Assembly: GCF_001642475.1 (NCBI RefSeq)
Contig: NW_019173951.1
Span: 1 to 64,000 of the forward strand
From: Fonsecaea monophora
Lineage: Eukaryota > Ascomycota > Eurotiomycetes > Chaetothyriales > Herpotrichiellaceae
Direction: 5' to 3'
DNA: 64,000 bases
Shown here: one piece after another, positions 1 through 10,274 of the stretch
Numbering within the stretch: position 1 is the first letter of the stretch
How the letters are laid out: the number at the start of each line of letters is the position of its first letter
The notes under the pieces: generated by a model
Databases searched by the model: none
The model's input: the letters and a program-made list of their open reading frames with translations, nothing else
What the model was told of the DNA's origin: nothing
Translations under genes and position numbers: made by a program

Positions 1-498
1 GGCCGCTCACTCTATTTCTATGGCAAGGGCTCGTAGCTCCGCCGGTCTTGTGGGCCTCGCGGTTCGAGAAGAGGAAGTAGATGAGCATGCCGAGGATGGG
101 GAAGAGGAAGACGATCAGACACCAGAGGAGTTTGTGGCTCGGTGGGCGGTTGGATTTGAGGACCTCGACTGTTTATTCGCCACGCGCCATGGTTAGCTAT
201 TGTACTTGTGTGTTCATGCTTGTGTCGTCATGTAATCCAATCCGAGAGCTCGTGGGGGGCATACGCAACAAGCAATGAAACCGAGGAAATAAGGAGGGAA
301 GAGGGAACAGGGGAGAGCAGACGTACTAAACACCAAGACGTCAAGAACCAGAACGATCAGACCGACAATACCACCGCCGGTGCCGTAGCCGATCATGTCC
401 TTGTTCATTGCGTGTAGGGTCCCGTCACCACCGTCCGTAATGGGCGCTGCGAAGGCTAGGGCAGCCAGGAAGAGCTGTAAGAGGATGTTTTGGATCAT
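1..498 (-). CDS. Small membrane protein with PLDc_N-type transmembrane pair (partial)
   Basis: I read two exons, 498..327 and 168..1, with the C-terminus running off the window. The first exon starts MIQNILLQLF and has a signal-peptide-like hydrophobic stretch ending AFAAP, then a short linker (HAMNKDMIGYGTGGG) and a transmembrane segment GLIVLVLDVLVF. Intron 326..169 has donor GTACGT and acceptor ACAG. It joins VF to IEVLKSNRPPSHKLLW, followed by a second hydrophobic helix (VFLFPILGMLIYFLF). The pair of helices around EVLKSNR..HKLLW is the pattern of the PLDc_N family (phospholipase D/nuclease N-terminal membrane segment), found as small stand-alone proteins in filamentous fungi. The molecular role is not established. 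Splicing is inferred from frame continuity. The upstream in-frame residues before 498 look like 5' leader. Confidence 0.72.
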
Positions 499-1382
499 TT
501 TGTAGGGTGTGACTGAGATGTAACTACTACGCGGGGTTCGATAGGGATTCCCGAGAAAGGTGGAATGAACAGGTGAACAGATAACAGACGATAATGAGAT
601 GTGCGGGTTCGAGGTCACGGTCGACGGTGAGATGTAGAGCGAATGCAGGTGAGGTCTGGGAGGAAAAATCGGAGGACTAGGCAACTGTATTTATCTCAGA
701 TCTAGCTCGAGGGAGGTATTACGTGCAACCTTTCTCAGCTGCTCTGTAACTACCAATACAGGAGGCTTCTCTCGATGCTGCTTCGTTATTGTGTCACTGC
801 GGGGTCGCGGTCACTTCCTTGGTTTTGGCGCCCCCAGCACCACCCAACCAGCATCACCGGCCGCCTGTGCTACCTGCAGGGGCTGGGCCAATTGGGGAAA
901 GTCAACACGCGATGCCCGCCACAAGCTTGTCTGCATTCTGTCGATTTCTTACGACGTCATAATATGTAAAGAGGGGTGACGATTGTGACGGCACCAGAAC
1001 TGCGACAACGCGAGACGGCGAGACGGGCACCTCCGGACTCTTCAAGCCTCAATTCTCGAGCCTCAAGGCTCCTTCAAGCACATCCATCTAGTGACCCAAT
1101 GATAACGGAAGCCTCCCATCTCAACCCAAAGCCACGACACTCTCCCTTCAAAGACCGCTGCTCAACATGGCCACCACGATCTGAGGCAATCGTGTGATCC
1201 CAGTGGAGTGGCGGCCGGCCAAAGTCACAAAGTGTCTATCTTGGATTGAGAATAAGGGGCACCATGGGGGTTTCCTCGTTCTCATCGTCTTACAGGGCGT
1301 ATTTCTGGGAAATGATAGGGCACTCTTCAGGACTCCAAGAGATGGTCTCCTATAAAGTATTGCGGATTCCTCATGGCCCGTC
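499..1382. other. Intergenic stretch, nothing recognised
   Basis: This holds the promoter side of the small membrane protein at 498 and the region past the stop of the minus-strand protein at 1383. I see only short, mutually overlapping open frames without family resemblance, and no repeat or RNA gene. Confidence 0.5.
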
Positions 1383-2167
1383 TCACCGCGCACCCACCCC
1401 CAGTCTGATGCTGAGATCCTCATCCAAGGAAAGATCACTAGATATAGAAGTAGTGGTAAACGGGGGAGGTCCAGCCCCACTCCGCTGCCACATGCTCTCG
1501 TCTTCGTCGTCAATTTCATAGTTCGTCCTGGCGAAAAGGGCCGGGTCGGTAACATTGTTGTTCTTGTTGCTGCCCTCATCGTCGAAGGTGTTGCAATCGA
1601 AGGTGGTGCCGTTGTTGCTGTAAGCTATAAAGTACAAGGGATCGTCTCGAGGGAAAAGGGGCACTTTGGTCTCCCAGCCGTCCTCTTCCCGGATTGTCTT
1701 CTTTCCGTTATCCCTGGGGATTTCCAGGGCATCTCCTTTCGTATTGCGAATATGGCGCATGTTCTGATGATTCCGTCGTCGAGTGAGGTCGACAGGCTTT
1801 TTTGTTACTAATGCGCACCCGGCCCTGAATTGCACATGGCGTCTTCGTTTCCTGTTCAGGGCACCAGGACTCGTAAGAGGTGACCACTGGCTCTGGTCTC
1901 CATATCCCCCGTGTCTCTCCTGAGGATATTCCTGTTCCACCCCATTGACGTAGGCGCCCTGCAGCCGTCCACTTTCTTCGGGATAAATGCTGATTGTATT
2001 ATGTGGAGGCTCCCGGTCCACCAAGGCCCAATCTTCCAAATCACACTGGCGACGGCTGCAAGAGAAACACATTATCGCTGAATTGTGAACAAAGGGAAGG
2101 CCACCATCGATAGCAATCACATAACGTCGGTATTGAGCAACTCGATTCGGGTAATCTCGAATGAACT
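1383..2167 (-). CDS. Unrecognised fungal protein, C-terminal exon
   Basis: A long open frame ends at 1383. It encodes a polar, acidic-tailed protein with a small cysteine cluster (MCFSCSRRQCDLEDW), a basic middle (RKRRR, TRRRNHQNMRH) and a C-terminal half rich in Asp, Asn and Ser. The frame is open upstream to an acceptor-like TTGTACAG at about 2175..2168, giving an exon beginning EFIRDYPNRVAQYRR, so an upstream exon probably exists. A nearby upstream frame reads CLCRLCGVPASD, a CxxC pair that could belong to it, but I could not build the join. I do not recognise the family and propose no function. The first ATG inside the exon is at 2120. The gene itself is moderately supported, its 5' structure poorly. 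Confidence 0.4.
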
Positions 2168-3074
2168 CTGTACAATATCAAGGCAGAGGGTTGAAGACTC
2201 CACCAAATCCGAAGCAGGAACGCCGCACAGTCGACAAAGACAAGTAATAGGAAGGTTGTATCACCTTTTCATCTGAGAACGCATCCAAAGAACCGCGGAA
2301 TGCACAGAGGTAGAAGTACAGATGTGAAGAGGTCAATATGTTGCTGGTGATTGAGCAAGTGATTGAAAAGCCATCAAGCTAGGTCAAGGCGTGACAAAAT
2401 CCGGAATGGCATGGCAAATCAATGTTCTCCTCCTTCTGGTTCCCGTGAGGCTGGCAAAGTCAGATACGCTTGCTATGCTCGTTCAGGTTGTCTTGTCATT
2501 GTTCCAGAGGACGCTGATAGTTAGAGCGACCCCATTTTGAGCGAGATCAACAGACAAGAAGAGCGGTGAGAAGAACCAGCAACCCAACTTGATCCCAGCT
2601 TTGAATGGGCTGAGTAAATTCCTCGAGGGTGATTCTCGGGACGTCGTGCTCAAGTGGAGCAGACAACCAGCAGTGTGGCAGGCTTCGGACAATAGTCAAG
2701 AAAGATTCCTCTGGAACTGACAGATTCGCGTTTCAAGGTGTGGTGCCTGTTGGTTCAACCAGTAAAGATTGACGGCCACAGTTCACCAAGGCGATCATCC
2801 CTTCCAAGGGACCATCTGGTGGGGTATAGTGTCAGTAATTTTGTCATGAAAAGATAACAGGATCTCTGATGGTGTATGCAGCCGTTTCGACCCCATGATA
2901 TTTATGTTTCGTCTGTATGAATGAAGCGGGAAGTAAACAGCTGCGCCAGAGCGCTGTGGCCCCCTCTGGCTGTTAAAAATGACGACTTTGCTTTTCCCGA
3001 GTGGCTGCAATGCTGAGAATCCCACGACTAGCGATCCTCCCTCTGCTGTCACTCGTCGACCGTTGATCGAAGAT
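2168..3074. other. Intergenic or upstream-exon region
   Basis: Probably contains the 5' part of the unrecognised minus-strand gene ending at 1383, and the 3' flank of the DJ-1 family gene. No open frame here can be assigned. No repeats or RNA genes are seen. Confidence 0.35.
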
Positions 3075-3902
3075 TCAAACAGCGTAGTACTTCTCATACA
3101 ACGGATCTTTCTCGCCTTCTGCAGTTTCGCGCCAGTCATACTCCAAAGCCTTGGCCAGGCCTCTCGCCACGTCTTGACCACCATAGTATTGCGCGACAAA
3201 TGCTAATGTTAGATCCATCCCTGCACTTATCCCGGCCGAAGTCCAGATCTCGATTGGGGCGTTGTTCTTGCCTTGCACTTCAGACGGCAGGCTCCGGACC
3301 CATCGAGCAAAGTTCACCCACGAAACATTTGGATTTCGGGCTGTTACCTCTGCCCAACGAGACATGTTGGTAGTTGCACGCCGTGCATTGAGCAGTCCAG
3401 TCTGTGCAAGTGCATCAGATCCGGTACAGACTGTCAATATGGCGGTGGTTATGTGAGGAACCACCTTTGGCACAAAATCGAGCAGGCTCTGGACGTTAGG
3501 TGACTTGCTGCCGTCTGGATGGACGCGGCTCAGCCGTGTACCAACCCCTCCAGGAATGAAAAGAACGTCGACGTGGGAACCTTGTTTGCCAGAGCTGAGG
3601 GCTTCCAGAAAATCTGCGTATGTGGTGTCTGGTTGTAGATACTCGTTGAACGTGAGGTTGACTCTGCCGTTTGTCTTCGGAAAAGCGTTTGGAAGGTCGA
3701 ATGTCCAGTTGGCTGATTTGGGGGGAATAGGCTTAACCGGTACCGGGTCGAGCGTCTCAGCGATAAAAGTTAACGATAGAGGATGCTTTTCGGAATCAAG
3801 TTGAGTGGAAAGTAAATTCAAGATATCCAGCGGACCAGCGAGATCGAGGAGTTGGAATCCAGGAAAAATTGGCAACAGGTAATGAATGGGAGGAGAAGCC
3901 AT
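3075..3902 (-). CDS. DJ-1/PfpI family (class I glutamine amidotransferase-like) protein
   Basis: Single-exon protein of 275 aa starting MASPPIHYLLPIF. The N-terminal beta strand and FPGFQLLDLAGPLDIL segment are typical of the DJ-1/ThiJ/PfpI fold. FIPGGVG (about residues 116-121) leads to the nucleophile elbow AILTVCTGSDALAQTGLL, where Cys159 sits in VCTGS. The following RRATTNMSRW helps form the active-site region. Relatives include isonitrile hydratases, glyoxalase III-like enzymes and the amidase-like domain of AraC-type regulators, so the substrate cannot be named. No signal peptide is seen, so it is likely cytosolic. An in-frame ATG 23 codons upstream (3971) would add a hydrophobic leader. 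I prefer 3902 because the domain begins directly there and a TATA-like element lies about 125 bp upstream. Confidence 0.85.
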   Translation of the reverse strand: MASPPIHYLLPIFPGFQLLDLAGPLDILNLLSTQLDSEKHPLSLTFIAETLDPVPVKPIPPKSANWTFDLPNAFPKTNGRVNLTFNEYLQPDTTYADFLEALSSGKQGSHVDVLFIPGGVGTRLSRVHPDGSKSPNVQSLLDFVPKVVPHITTAILTVCTGSDALAQTGLLNARRATTNMSRWAEVTARNPNVSWVNFARWVRSLPSEVQGKNNAPIEIWTSAGISAGMDLTLAFVAQYYGGQDVARGLAKALEYDWRETAEGEKDPLYEKYYAV

Positions 3903-4025
3903 GGTAATTGAATGTTTGGTAGCAGAACTGACCAGGGTGAGGGAATACGGTCCTGAAATTAGTACAATCAATAAATTCAGCGAAACTTACGTCGACTTTC
4001 CTAGCTATGGCTCCGGCTTATATCG

Positions 4026-4035
4026 ATTTATATAG
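4026..4035 (-). promoter_or_regulatory. TATA-like element upstream of the DJ-1 family gene
   Basis: On the minus strand this reads CTATATAAAT, about 125 bp upstream of the start at 3902. Position and sequence suit a TATA box. It is the clearest such element in the window, but no transcript evidence is available. Confidence 0.4.
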
Positions 4036-5411
4036 AAATGTACAATCCAGCAAATATGCGGAGGAGGGGTGAAATATGGGGTCTCTCGATTGGAACAAAT
4101 TACCGCTTCGGTCAAGGAATTCCGTATCTCCCACGGTACAGGACGTTAGAGAGGAGGAATAATACACCGTCTGGTACGAATCTCCAGTCGGTTATGTAAG
4201 CGAGGGTAACGAAGGATGACGAGCGAAGACGCAAAGTTGCCAAGAAACCACGTGGGCTGAACGTCCTTTGGATGGCAGATGATCTGGTGGAGGGCCTGAA
4301 GTGTATATTGGTTCCATATATTGGGTACGATGGTAAATAGGCGGTCGGAATTTGCCTAGCCTCAACCGTATCCACTAGGTAAGTTCAAGTCATTGTGGGT
4401 GGCGTCATGCCAAACAAAATCAATAATTGGCTTCAGAATGGTTAGAAATGAACACAGACCCCCATCAAACTGTCCTCCTCCCTCAAGATGGAAACCTGAG
4501 GGGGATGTGACTTGTTTATACGGAGAGGCCGGACAATCGGATATAGAGTTGTTCCGGAAGAAGCCGCGCGCCGCGAGTCCCAGGTCACGAGCCAGATATG
4601 ACACACTGGGACTAGCGGATTGGGCCTCTACAACCCACTGGCTTCGATCGAGATCCAGCCAATAACAGCCCTGGGCTTAGTCGTCTTCTGACTCACTGCC
4701 ACCGCTAACACCGTCTGGCTCCGTCGCCGCCGTGCCAAGGAAGAAACTTCTGCCTCTGTCCGCCACACACGTATGGTTCTGCGTTTATTCTCTCTTCCTT
4801 TTTCCTCCTCTTTCCACTGCCACACCTACTGCCCACCTGACTGCTGGTTCTTCCTTTCTTGTCACTTCCAATGCGAACCATTGTCTTCCTTCTCTGCCTG
4901 GAACCTTGTCTTGGGTTCGGGCGCGGCTCCTGATGCATTTTTATGCGCTGCCCCCTCTTATCCGAAACTTATGACTGCCTGACAGCCGCTTCTGCTTTTG
5001 ACTAAGAAGTAAACCACCGCCTGATCCCGCCATTCCGCCACCACTCGCAGGGCCATGCTCACCAAATCACAAGATCTCGGTGTTGAACCAAACACTTGAT
5101 TGTTCAAATCTGTTTGCCTGACCTTCACTGCTTTTCGCCTCCCGTAGTACCACCTGAGAATGACGCATATTCTGATTCATCCCCCAATGGCCCAGTCCAC
5201 GGCTTACTCTACAGTACCATGTTTTCTGCCTGCCGCGCCGCCTCCGCCTCCGCCTTCACTCACTGCCGCACCTACTATTCATCCCATTCTACTGTCACCC
5301 ATTGTTCTTTCCCAATTGTTCTTTCCCATTGAACGTCTCCATTGATCTATTCAATAGTCACAAACAACTATTCTACTCACAATACTGATTCTCTGTCATT
5401 GATCGCTCCAT

Positions 5412-5524
5412 TGAGTTGGTCGCTGCCTACAGGGATATCTGTTTGACTACAAGTATCTTTACTTTCGATGAGTTGGTCGCTGCCTACAGGGATATCTGTT
5501 TGACTACAAGTATCTTTACTTTCG
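5412..5524 (+). repeat. Perfect 57-bp tandem duplication in the promoter or 5' leader
   Basis: The unit starting TGAGTTGGTCGCTGCCTACA occurs at 5412..5468 and again at 5469..5524, identical over 56 bases and directly abutting. The second copy ends about 75 bp before the SWIRM-protein frame. Perfect identity suggests a recent duplication, or an assembly artefact. Confidence 0.95.
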
Positions 5525-5598
5525 CCATTTATCAGCACAATATTTTCCCGCCTTGAGAACTACCAACCGACCCTCAAGACATCCTACCCTTCTGCCAG

Positions 5599-7599
5599 TT
5601 GACTCATTCAGAGCGCAAGCAATCGACCCATTGGAACCGCAAACTCAAAATACTCCCAATCGTGGAACCGCTGCTCTCTACAACGACGAGGGACCCCACC
5701 ACGAGGACCTTCAATCTCGCGACGGCGCAGCATCATATATCGATCCCTCCTCCTCCCCTCAGTCCTCTTGTTTCCCGACCACAATCTGTTGATCAGCAAG
5801 AGGTGGACCGGACATCGCATATGCGCGGGGATATAGAGCCCGGTATTCTTCTCCTCGACTCGCTTCCATCAGAGCAGACAAAGATGGCTTCTGAGTCTCT
5901 TCTATCCTCAAGTGAGGCACCTAGCCTACCTTCTACACTCAAGATCAATATGACCGCGCTCAACCAGAACCCTTTGATCACTCCTCCCGATCCACCAGAA
6001 CACGAGTTCAGCGCCAATGTTTCCGGCGAAAACAAGGACGACGACCCGGTGTTGGTGGTTGATCAGTCAGAGGTCCTCCCACCAACTCCCACCTTGTCAC
6101 GAAGCTCCTCCCAATCCTCGTCGTTCCCCGTGCAGGGTCTCTTTGATTCAGAACCTGTTTCGATCGCGCCGTCGACCACTGACCCTAGCGCATACTCAGA
6201 CTCTGATTGTCCTGACGTGATAAACTTGATGAGTCGCGACTACGATCTCATTCTTCGGGCGGCTGCAAAGGGCCCCATCAAGTTCCGTGCTTCTGAGCTC
6301 TACTCGCTGGATGACCGGATGTTGCCGAGGCAGCGTCGCTTGGTTCGTGGAGATGAGCTCGCCAGAAGAGTGGAGCGCTTCCTCAAATACCGTATTGACT
6401 GGTTTGAGCCCGGTCTTGGAGTCAATACTGTTTGTGATGCCACGTCGTGCTCGCCAGGGCCGTGGCATGGCATCAAGCGACTGGCGTTCGCGGGCCTCCT
6501 GACACAATACCCGTTTGACGATATGGACTCAGTTCTGATGGACATCAGAAACCATCTTTTCAACGGCAAACCTTCTATTCTAGAGTGGATTCCGGAGGAA
6601 TCATCTCTTCCACGTGCCTCCAGGGCTCCTTCTATGTCAAGCAAACCTGTCTCAAAACCAAAGGCCGTCAAGCCCGTCAAGCCTGTCAAGAACAACCAGC
6701 AACCACCTAAGCGCCCTGCTGCAGTTGCTCCCTCGCAGAAAAAATTGGCTGATCTCGCAGAAGCCGCCGCTCTATTGGCGGACGAGCCGCTCAGCAGGAC
6801 CAGAGGAGTGAAACGCAGATACACTGAGGAAGATCAAGAGCCACGCAGTGACAGCACTCGGACTGTGACGGATAAGACCGTGACAGATGTGACCTCAGAG
6901 GAGCCCGACACCACCAAGACGGTCAAGAAGCACAAAGTTGTCTCGGACAGCAAACCCAAAACCCAGCGAAGCGCGGACAGCAAGTCGAAGAACACCAGAA
7001 ACCGTAATTCAGACAAACCGAGGGGTCCAAGCGAATCACTCTGCCGGAACGTCAAAGACACTCTCAACAGACGCTCCGAAGACAAGAATAACTATGAGGC
7101 ATTCAACGACGCGATTCTGCCTGAGAATGGGCCGGAGATTGATCTGCCCCGTTGCGATTTCACGGCAGAGGAACTGAAGGACATCCGGGAGCTTCAGGAC
7201 ATTGGCGATCGCACCGGCCTTCATCCAGAAGAGGTTAGGCTCTGCAAGCTGTTGGCTATGAGCTCCGACTTGTACAAGTGTCAAAAGGCACGGTGCTTCA
7301 TCGGCCTTGCGCTGTTTGTGGAGTACAACCTCGAGAAGCTCGGCGAGGACAATCCCAAGTTCAAGGTCTTGAATGTCGGCAAAGCCCAGTTTCAACTGTT
7401 TGGAAATGTGGATGTCAACAAACTCAGCAAAATGTACACTACCTTCAAAAAATGGGGCTGGGTCGAGGACATGACGCAGCAGAGCATCCCGCAATCCTAC
7501 ATTGATCGGTTTCCGCAAGCTCATCGCCTGGCGCTCAGGAACGAAGTTGCTGAATACGAGGCAAACCTCCCTGTCGCAAAGCGTATTTTCAAGGTCTGA
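5599..7599 (+). CDS. SWIRM domain protein (FUN19/Laf2-like chromatin factor)
   Basis: Single open frame of 666 aa. The N-terminal ~200 residues are Ser/Pro/Thr-rich and look disordered. A conserved block DVINLMSRDYDLILRAAA to RRVERFLKYRIDWFEPG follows, then a basic, Lys/Pro-rich linker with many TVTDKT-like repeats. The C-terminal part (about residues 530-620), TGLHPEEVRLCKLLAMSSDLYKCQKARCF to VNKLSKMYTTFKKWGW, matches a SWIRM domain, the helical DNA/nucleosome-associated module found in LSD1, SWI3, ADA2 and the fungal FUN19/Laf2 proteins. Domain order fits the last group, which associates with histone deacetylase complexes in fission yeast. Role as a nuclear chromatin factor is inferred. The start is uncertain: in-frame ATGs at 5821, 5884 and 5950 are alternatives, since the first 75 residues are not obviously conserved. 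Confidence 0.75.
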   Translation: MTHSERKQSTHWNRKLKILPIVEPLLSTTTRDPTTRTFNLATAQHHISIPPPPLSPLVSRPQSVDQQEVDRTSHMRGDIEPGILLLDSLPSEQTKMASESLLSSSEAPSLPSTLKINMTALNQNPLITPPDPPEHEFSANVSGENKDDDPVLVVDQSEVLPPTPTLSRSSSQSSSFPVQGLFDSEPVSIAPSTTDPSAYSDSDCPDVINLMSRDYDLILRAAAKGPIKFRASELYSLDDRMLPRQRRLVRGDELARRVERFLKYRIDWFEPGLGVNTVCDATSCSPGPWHGIKRLAFAGLLTQYPFDDMDSVLMDIRNHLFNGKPSILEWIPEESSLPRASRAPSMSSKPVSKPKAVKPVKPVKNNQQPPKRPAAVAPSQKKLADLAEAAALLADEPLSRTRGVKRRYTEEDQEPRSDSTRTVTDKTVTDVTSEEPDTTKTVKKHKVVSDSKPKTQRSADSKSKNTRNRNSDKPRGPSESLCRNVKDTLNRRSEDKNNYEAFNDAILPENGPEIDLPRCDFTAEELKDIRELQDIGDRTGLHPEEVRLCKLLAMSSDLYKCQKARCFIGLALFVEYNLEKLGEDNPKFKVLNVGKAQFQLFGNVDVNKLSKMYTTFKKWGWVEDMTQQSIPQSYIDRFPQAHRLALRNEVAEYEANLPVAKRIFKV

Positions 7600-9113
7600 G
7601 CAGAGCCATCAGTGTTGAGGCCAAAGGGAAGAGATGAGATATGAGAACTAGTTGTTCCAGCACACGTGAGAGCTAATCAGTGGAAAGGAAAGCAAACATG
7701 ACAGAGGACATATTGACGGCGCAATTTCACGGAATCTTTTACACAGGGGCTGCTTCAACGACGAAAATATGGAAGCAGCCCGAGCTCATGGTTTACGATC
7801 AGGAAACGACTGGGTGTCGAACGGACTTTTGCATACAACGGTTGGGAAGGGAAACTGTTTTTCTTCTTTCATTCACTTCAACTGCATTGATACCCCACGG
7901 TGGACTTGGACACAGTCACCGGCATTTACTATCTTGTTTACAATTTTTGCGTGTCTTGCATCCGGGCAACAGGGGATTGTTGTATGTATTACATTATCAG
8001 CAGAGCTGGCAGAACAGGCTCTACATCTATCCTGCAGACTGAATGAATAGCTATCTAATCTGTCCATTGGATCTTGTGCGTGGCCACGCCGCTTACACCT
8101 GAAAGAGACTTTCTCTGAAACATGTCATTCCACCGTCTGGTCATGTCAATGATGTCACGCTACAGGAGGCACCACCAGTTCTTGTACTGGAACTTTGTGA
8201 GTTGTGTGGCCCGTGCACTGCATCCCAAGGTTTTGCCCCAGCGTGCCGGAACCCAATGACATTGAGAGCAAGCAGTATTGTCAGTTTCCACTCTCCTCCG
8301 AAGAATCCCTTCTCTCCATTGGGAATAACAAGCACTCCTTTTTTGAATGAACATGACGTCGAGGGAAATTCAGCCCCCGGCTCCTGGGCCCCACTGATGC
8401 CGATGCCGACCGGGCCCGCTTTCGGTTTTTGCGGAGGTACATACAGCTTTTATGGGGACGAGGATGATGAGGATGATGATGGAGGAGAAGGGGAAAAGGA
8501 GAAGAGAGGATAAGGGCGAGAACGAGGGGGAGTAGGAGAGTGAGAGTGAGAGTTAGAGAGGCGCAAGACTAGGGCACATATAAGTACATCCACGAAGGAG
8601 AAGGAGAAAGAGAGGGAGATTTAGACGGAGAGTGGAATTGAATGGGCCATAGGTATCTCGTAGAGGGGTTGAAGGGTGTCAATTGGAATGGTGACGGGCA
8701 CGGCGTGCGCCTTGGGACATGGTGGTGTACGGTATACGGTAGATGGGTACATGTAGTGTAGGTACTGAGGACAAAATTACAAGGTTCACGATATGTAACA
8801 CGTCGTGAGGAACAAGACACAGGCGAGAAAAACGACGGGTACTCGATGGGATACAGCCTTGACAGCCTACATAGTCTCTCTTGTAGAGCCCGTTCATGGT
8901 TCAATCCTGCTCCATTTCCATTCCCACTCTGTAGAACGGATACTCCCAAGTCCTGACGAGGACGGGGATCCATTGAGCTCTCTTCTCATCTCATCTCTTC
9001 TCTTCTCTTCTCGATTGTCTGGCGACTCCATCACATACTGGCCGTCATAACCACAGAGCAGTCAGTACCTTAGGGGGGCTCGTACGTGATAGAGAACCTC
9101 ACTGGCAGTGCTT
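7600..9113. other. Intergenic region between convergent genes, low-complexity tracts
   Basis: This is 3' flank of the SWIRM gene and of the minus-strand gene ending at 9114. It contains a GA-rich tract with GATGAG repeats (about 8450-8640) and a CT tract (CTTCTCTTCTCTTCTC, about 8980-9010). Small frames here resemble no protein family. Confidence 0.5.
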
Positions 9114-10274
9114 CTACCCCTTTTCGCCGCCATTGTCGCCATCGTCAGGCGTGCCTTTCTCTTCTTGCTCCCTCTCATCCTTCTCCTTGTTCGCCTCACC
9201 CTCACCCATTCTCAACTCCCGCAACATCTCATTAACGCCCTTCCTCTGTCCCTTCCGGCCACTCATCCTCCGACCATGTCTTCCATTCGCGCCACCTGAC
9301 AATCCCTCCCCATCACCGCCCTCATCCTGGTCGTCGTCGTCGTCAAGTCTCTCAATCTTCAATTCCCCCAGACTTTTCATCGCCTCCTCGTCCCTCTCAA
9401 ACTTGACCACCGCCCATTTCATCTTGAGCGACTCCTGCCATGCGCCCGCGTCTCTCTGTCTCTGCCTCACCTGTCCCGTGCGCGGATTTCTTAGGCTCCA
9501 CTTCTGCTCGAGCATGCGGACCAGGTCGGGCGAGTGGGGCTGGAGGAAGGTAAGACGGACGATGCGGTAGTAGCCTGCGAATTTGAAGCTGCGCGAGGAG
9601 TCGAATTGAGTGCGCCGGACTTGACTGAAGACTGCAATGGGAGCTGGGTGTGGTTGTAGTTTTTCGGCTTTGGGCGAGGTGGTAGATGGAGCTGCTACAT
9701 CGCCTTGTTGTTGTTGTTGTTGTTGAGCCTCTCCGTGCTCTTGTCCGGATGTCTCATTCCCACCACCGCTCTCGTGACGGTCGTCCTGAGAAATCGAAGA
9801 AAGCTTGTCATCTCCACCGCAAGTCCCAGCCGCAGTAGCAGCACGTCTCTCCTTAGACTTATCTGCAAGATCAGCAGGCAACAAGTCCAAACTCGATTTC
9901 GTAAAGATGATTCCATCCTCGTCCCATCGCGGATTCGCGTCCTTGAACAGCAGCACGTAGCTCACCACCCCGGGCGTGGCAGCCGAATCATGCAACGTCT
10001 TCTGTCTGGTCCCGGGATCCTCGTACTCCCGGACCGGCCAAAAATGGCGGTCAATCTCCTTTGGAGAGCAGAGGTCGTCGCCGTCCAGAATAGCATCCGA
10101 TCTGCTCGTCAGTGGTCGACTGTAATACCCTCCACGCGGGCCAGAGGGCGGCAGCGTGGAGCCAGTGTCTCTATCGCGGTTGCTGGCCTCACCAACCTGC
10201 TGATCACCTCTTGCGCGTAGGGCGGGAGGAATGTACCGTCCAGTCATGGCCGCCGCCGTAGGTTGTCCCGTCAC
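9114..10274 (-). CDS. Conserved fungal protein of unknown function, IPPALR N-terminus
   Basis: Single open frame of 386 aa. It begins with two possible starts (10274, or 10247 giving MTGRYIPPALRARG). Three ordered segments are visible: DRHFWPVREYEDPGTRQKTL, then SYVLLFKDANPRWDEDGIIF with TKSSLDLLP, and later FKFAGYYRIVRLTFLQPHSP followed by MLEQKWSLRN and LKMKWAVVKFERDE. Between them lie a Gly/Ser/Gln-rich spacer with a run of seven Gln (GTT repeat, 9705..9725) and, at the end, a highly charged tail (EEKG repeats). The hydrophobic/aromatic blocks suggest a small folded domain interrupted by disordered inserts. I recognise the architecture as a recurring ascomycete hypothetical but cannot name a function. 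No signal peptide or membrane segment; cytosol or nucleus likely. Confidence 0.65.
   Translation of the reverse strand: MTGQPTAAAMTGRYIPPALRARGDQQVGEASNRDRDTGSTLPPSGPRGGYYSRPLTSRSDAILDGDDLCSPKEIDRHFWPVREYEDPGTRQKTLHDSAATPGVVSYVLLFKDANPRWDEDGIIFTKSSLDLLPADLADKSKERRAATAAGTCGGDDKLSSISQDDRHESGGGNETSGQEHGEAQQQQQQQGDVAAPSTTSPKAEKLQPHPAPIAVFSQVRRTQFDSSRSFKFAGYYRIVRLTFLQPHSPDLVRMLEQKWSLRNPRTGQVRQRQRDAGAWQESLKMKWAVVKFERDEEAMKSLGELKIERLDDDDDQDEGGDGEGLSGGANGRHGRRMSGRKGQRKGVNEMLRELRMGEGEANKEKDEREQEEKGTPDDGDNGGEKG
9705..9725 (+). repeat. GTT trinucleotide repeat (poly-Gln on the minus strand)
   Basis: Seven tandem GTT units, encoding a Gln run in the unknown minus-strand protein. Confidence 0.8.

Larger units (their letters stand above)
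3903..5598. other. Divergent intergenic region, pyrimidine-rich towards the SWIRM gene
   Basis: About 1.7 kb separates two divergently transcribed genes. The right part (roughly 4690-5400) is strongly C/T-rich on the plus strand, common in fungal promoters and 5' leaders, and carries short upstream ATGs. A perfect tandem duplication sits at 5412..5524. No coding frame is convincing. Confidence 0.5.

Noticed and set aside
8202..8513. 103-codon plus-strand frame with acidic tail
   Set aside because: The tail comes from a GATGAG repeat, and the rest shows no motif or splice context.
9133..9570. 145-codon plus-strand frame
   Set aside because: Antisense shadow of the unknown protein gene; Ser/Pro/Leu composition mirrors its Glu/Arg-rich codons.
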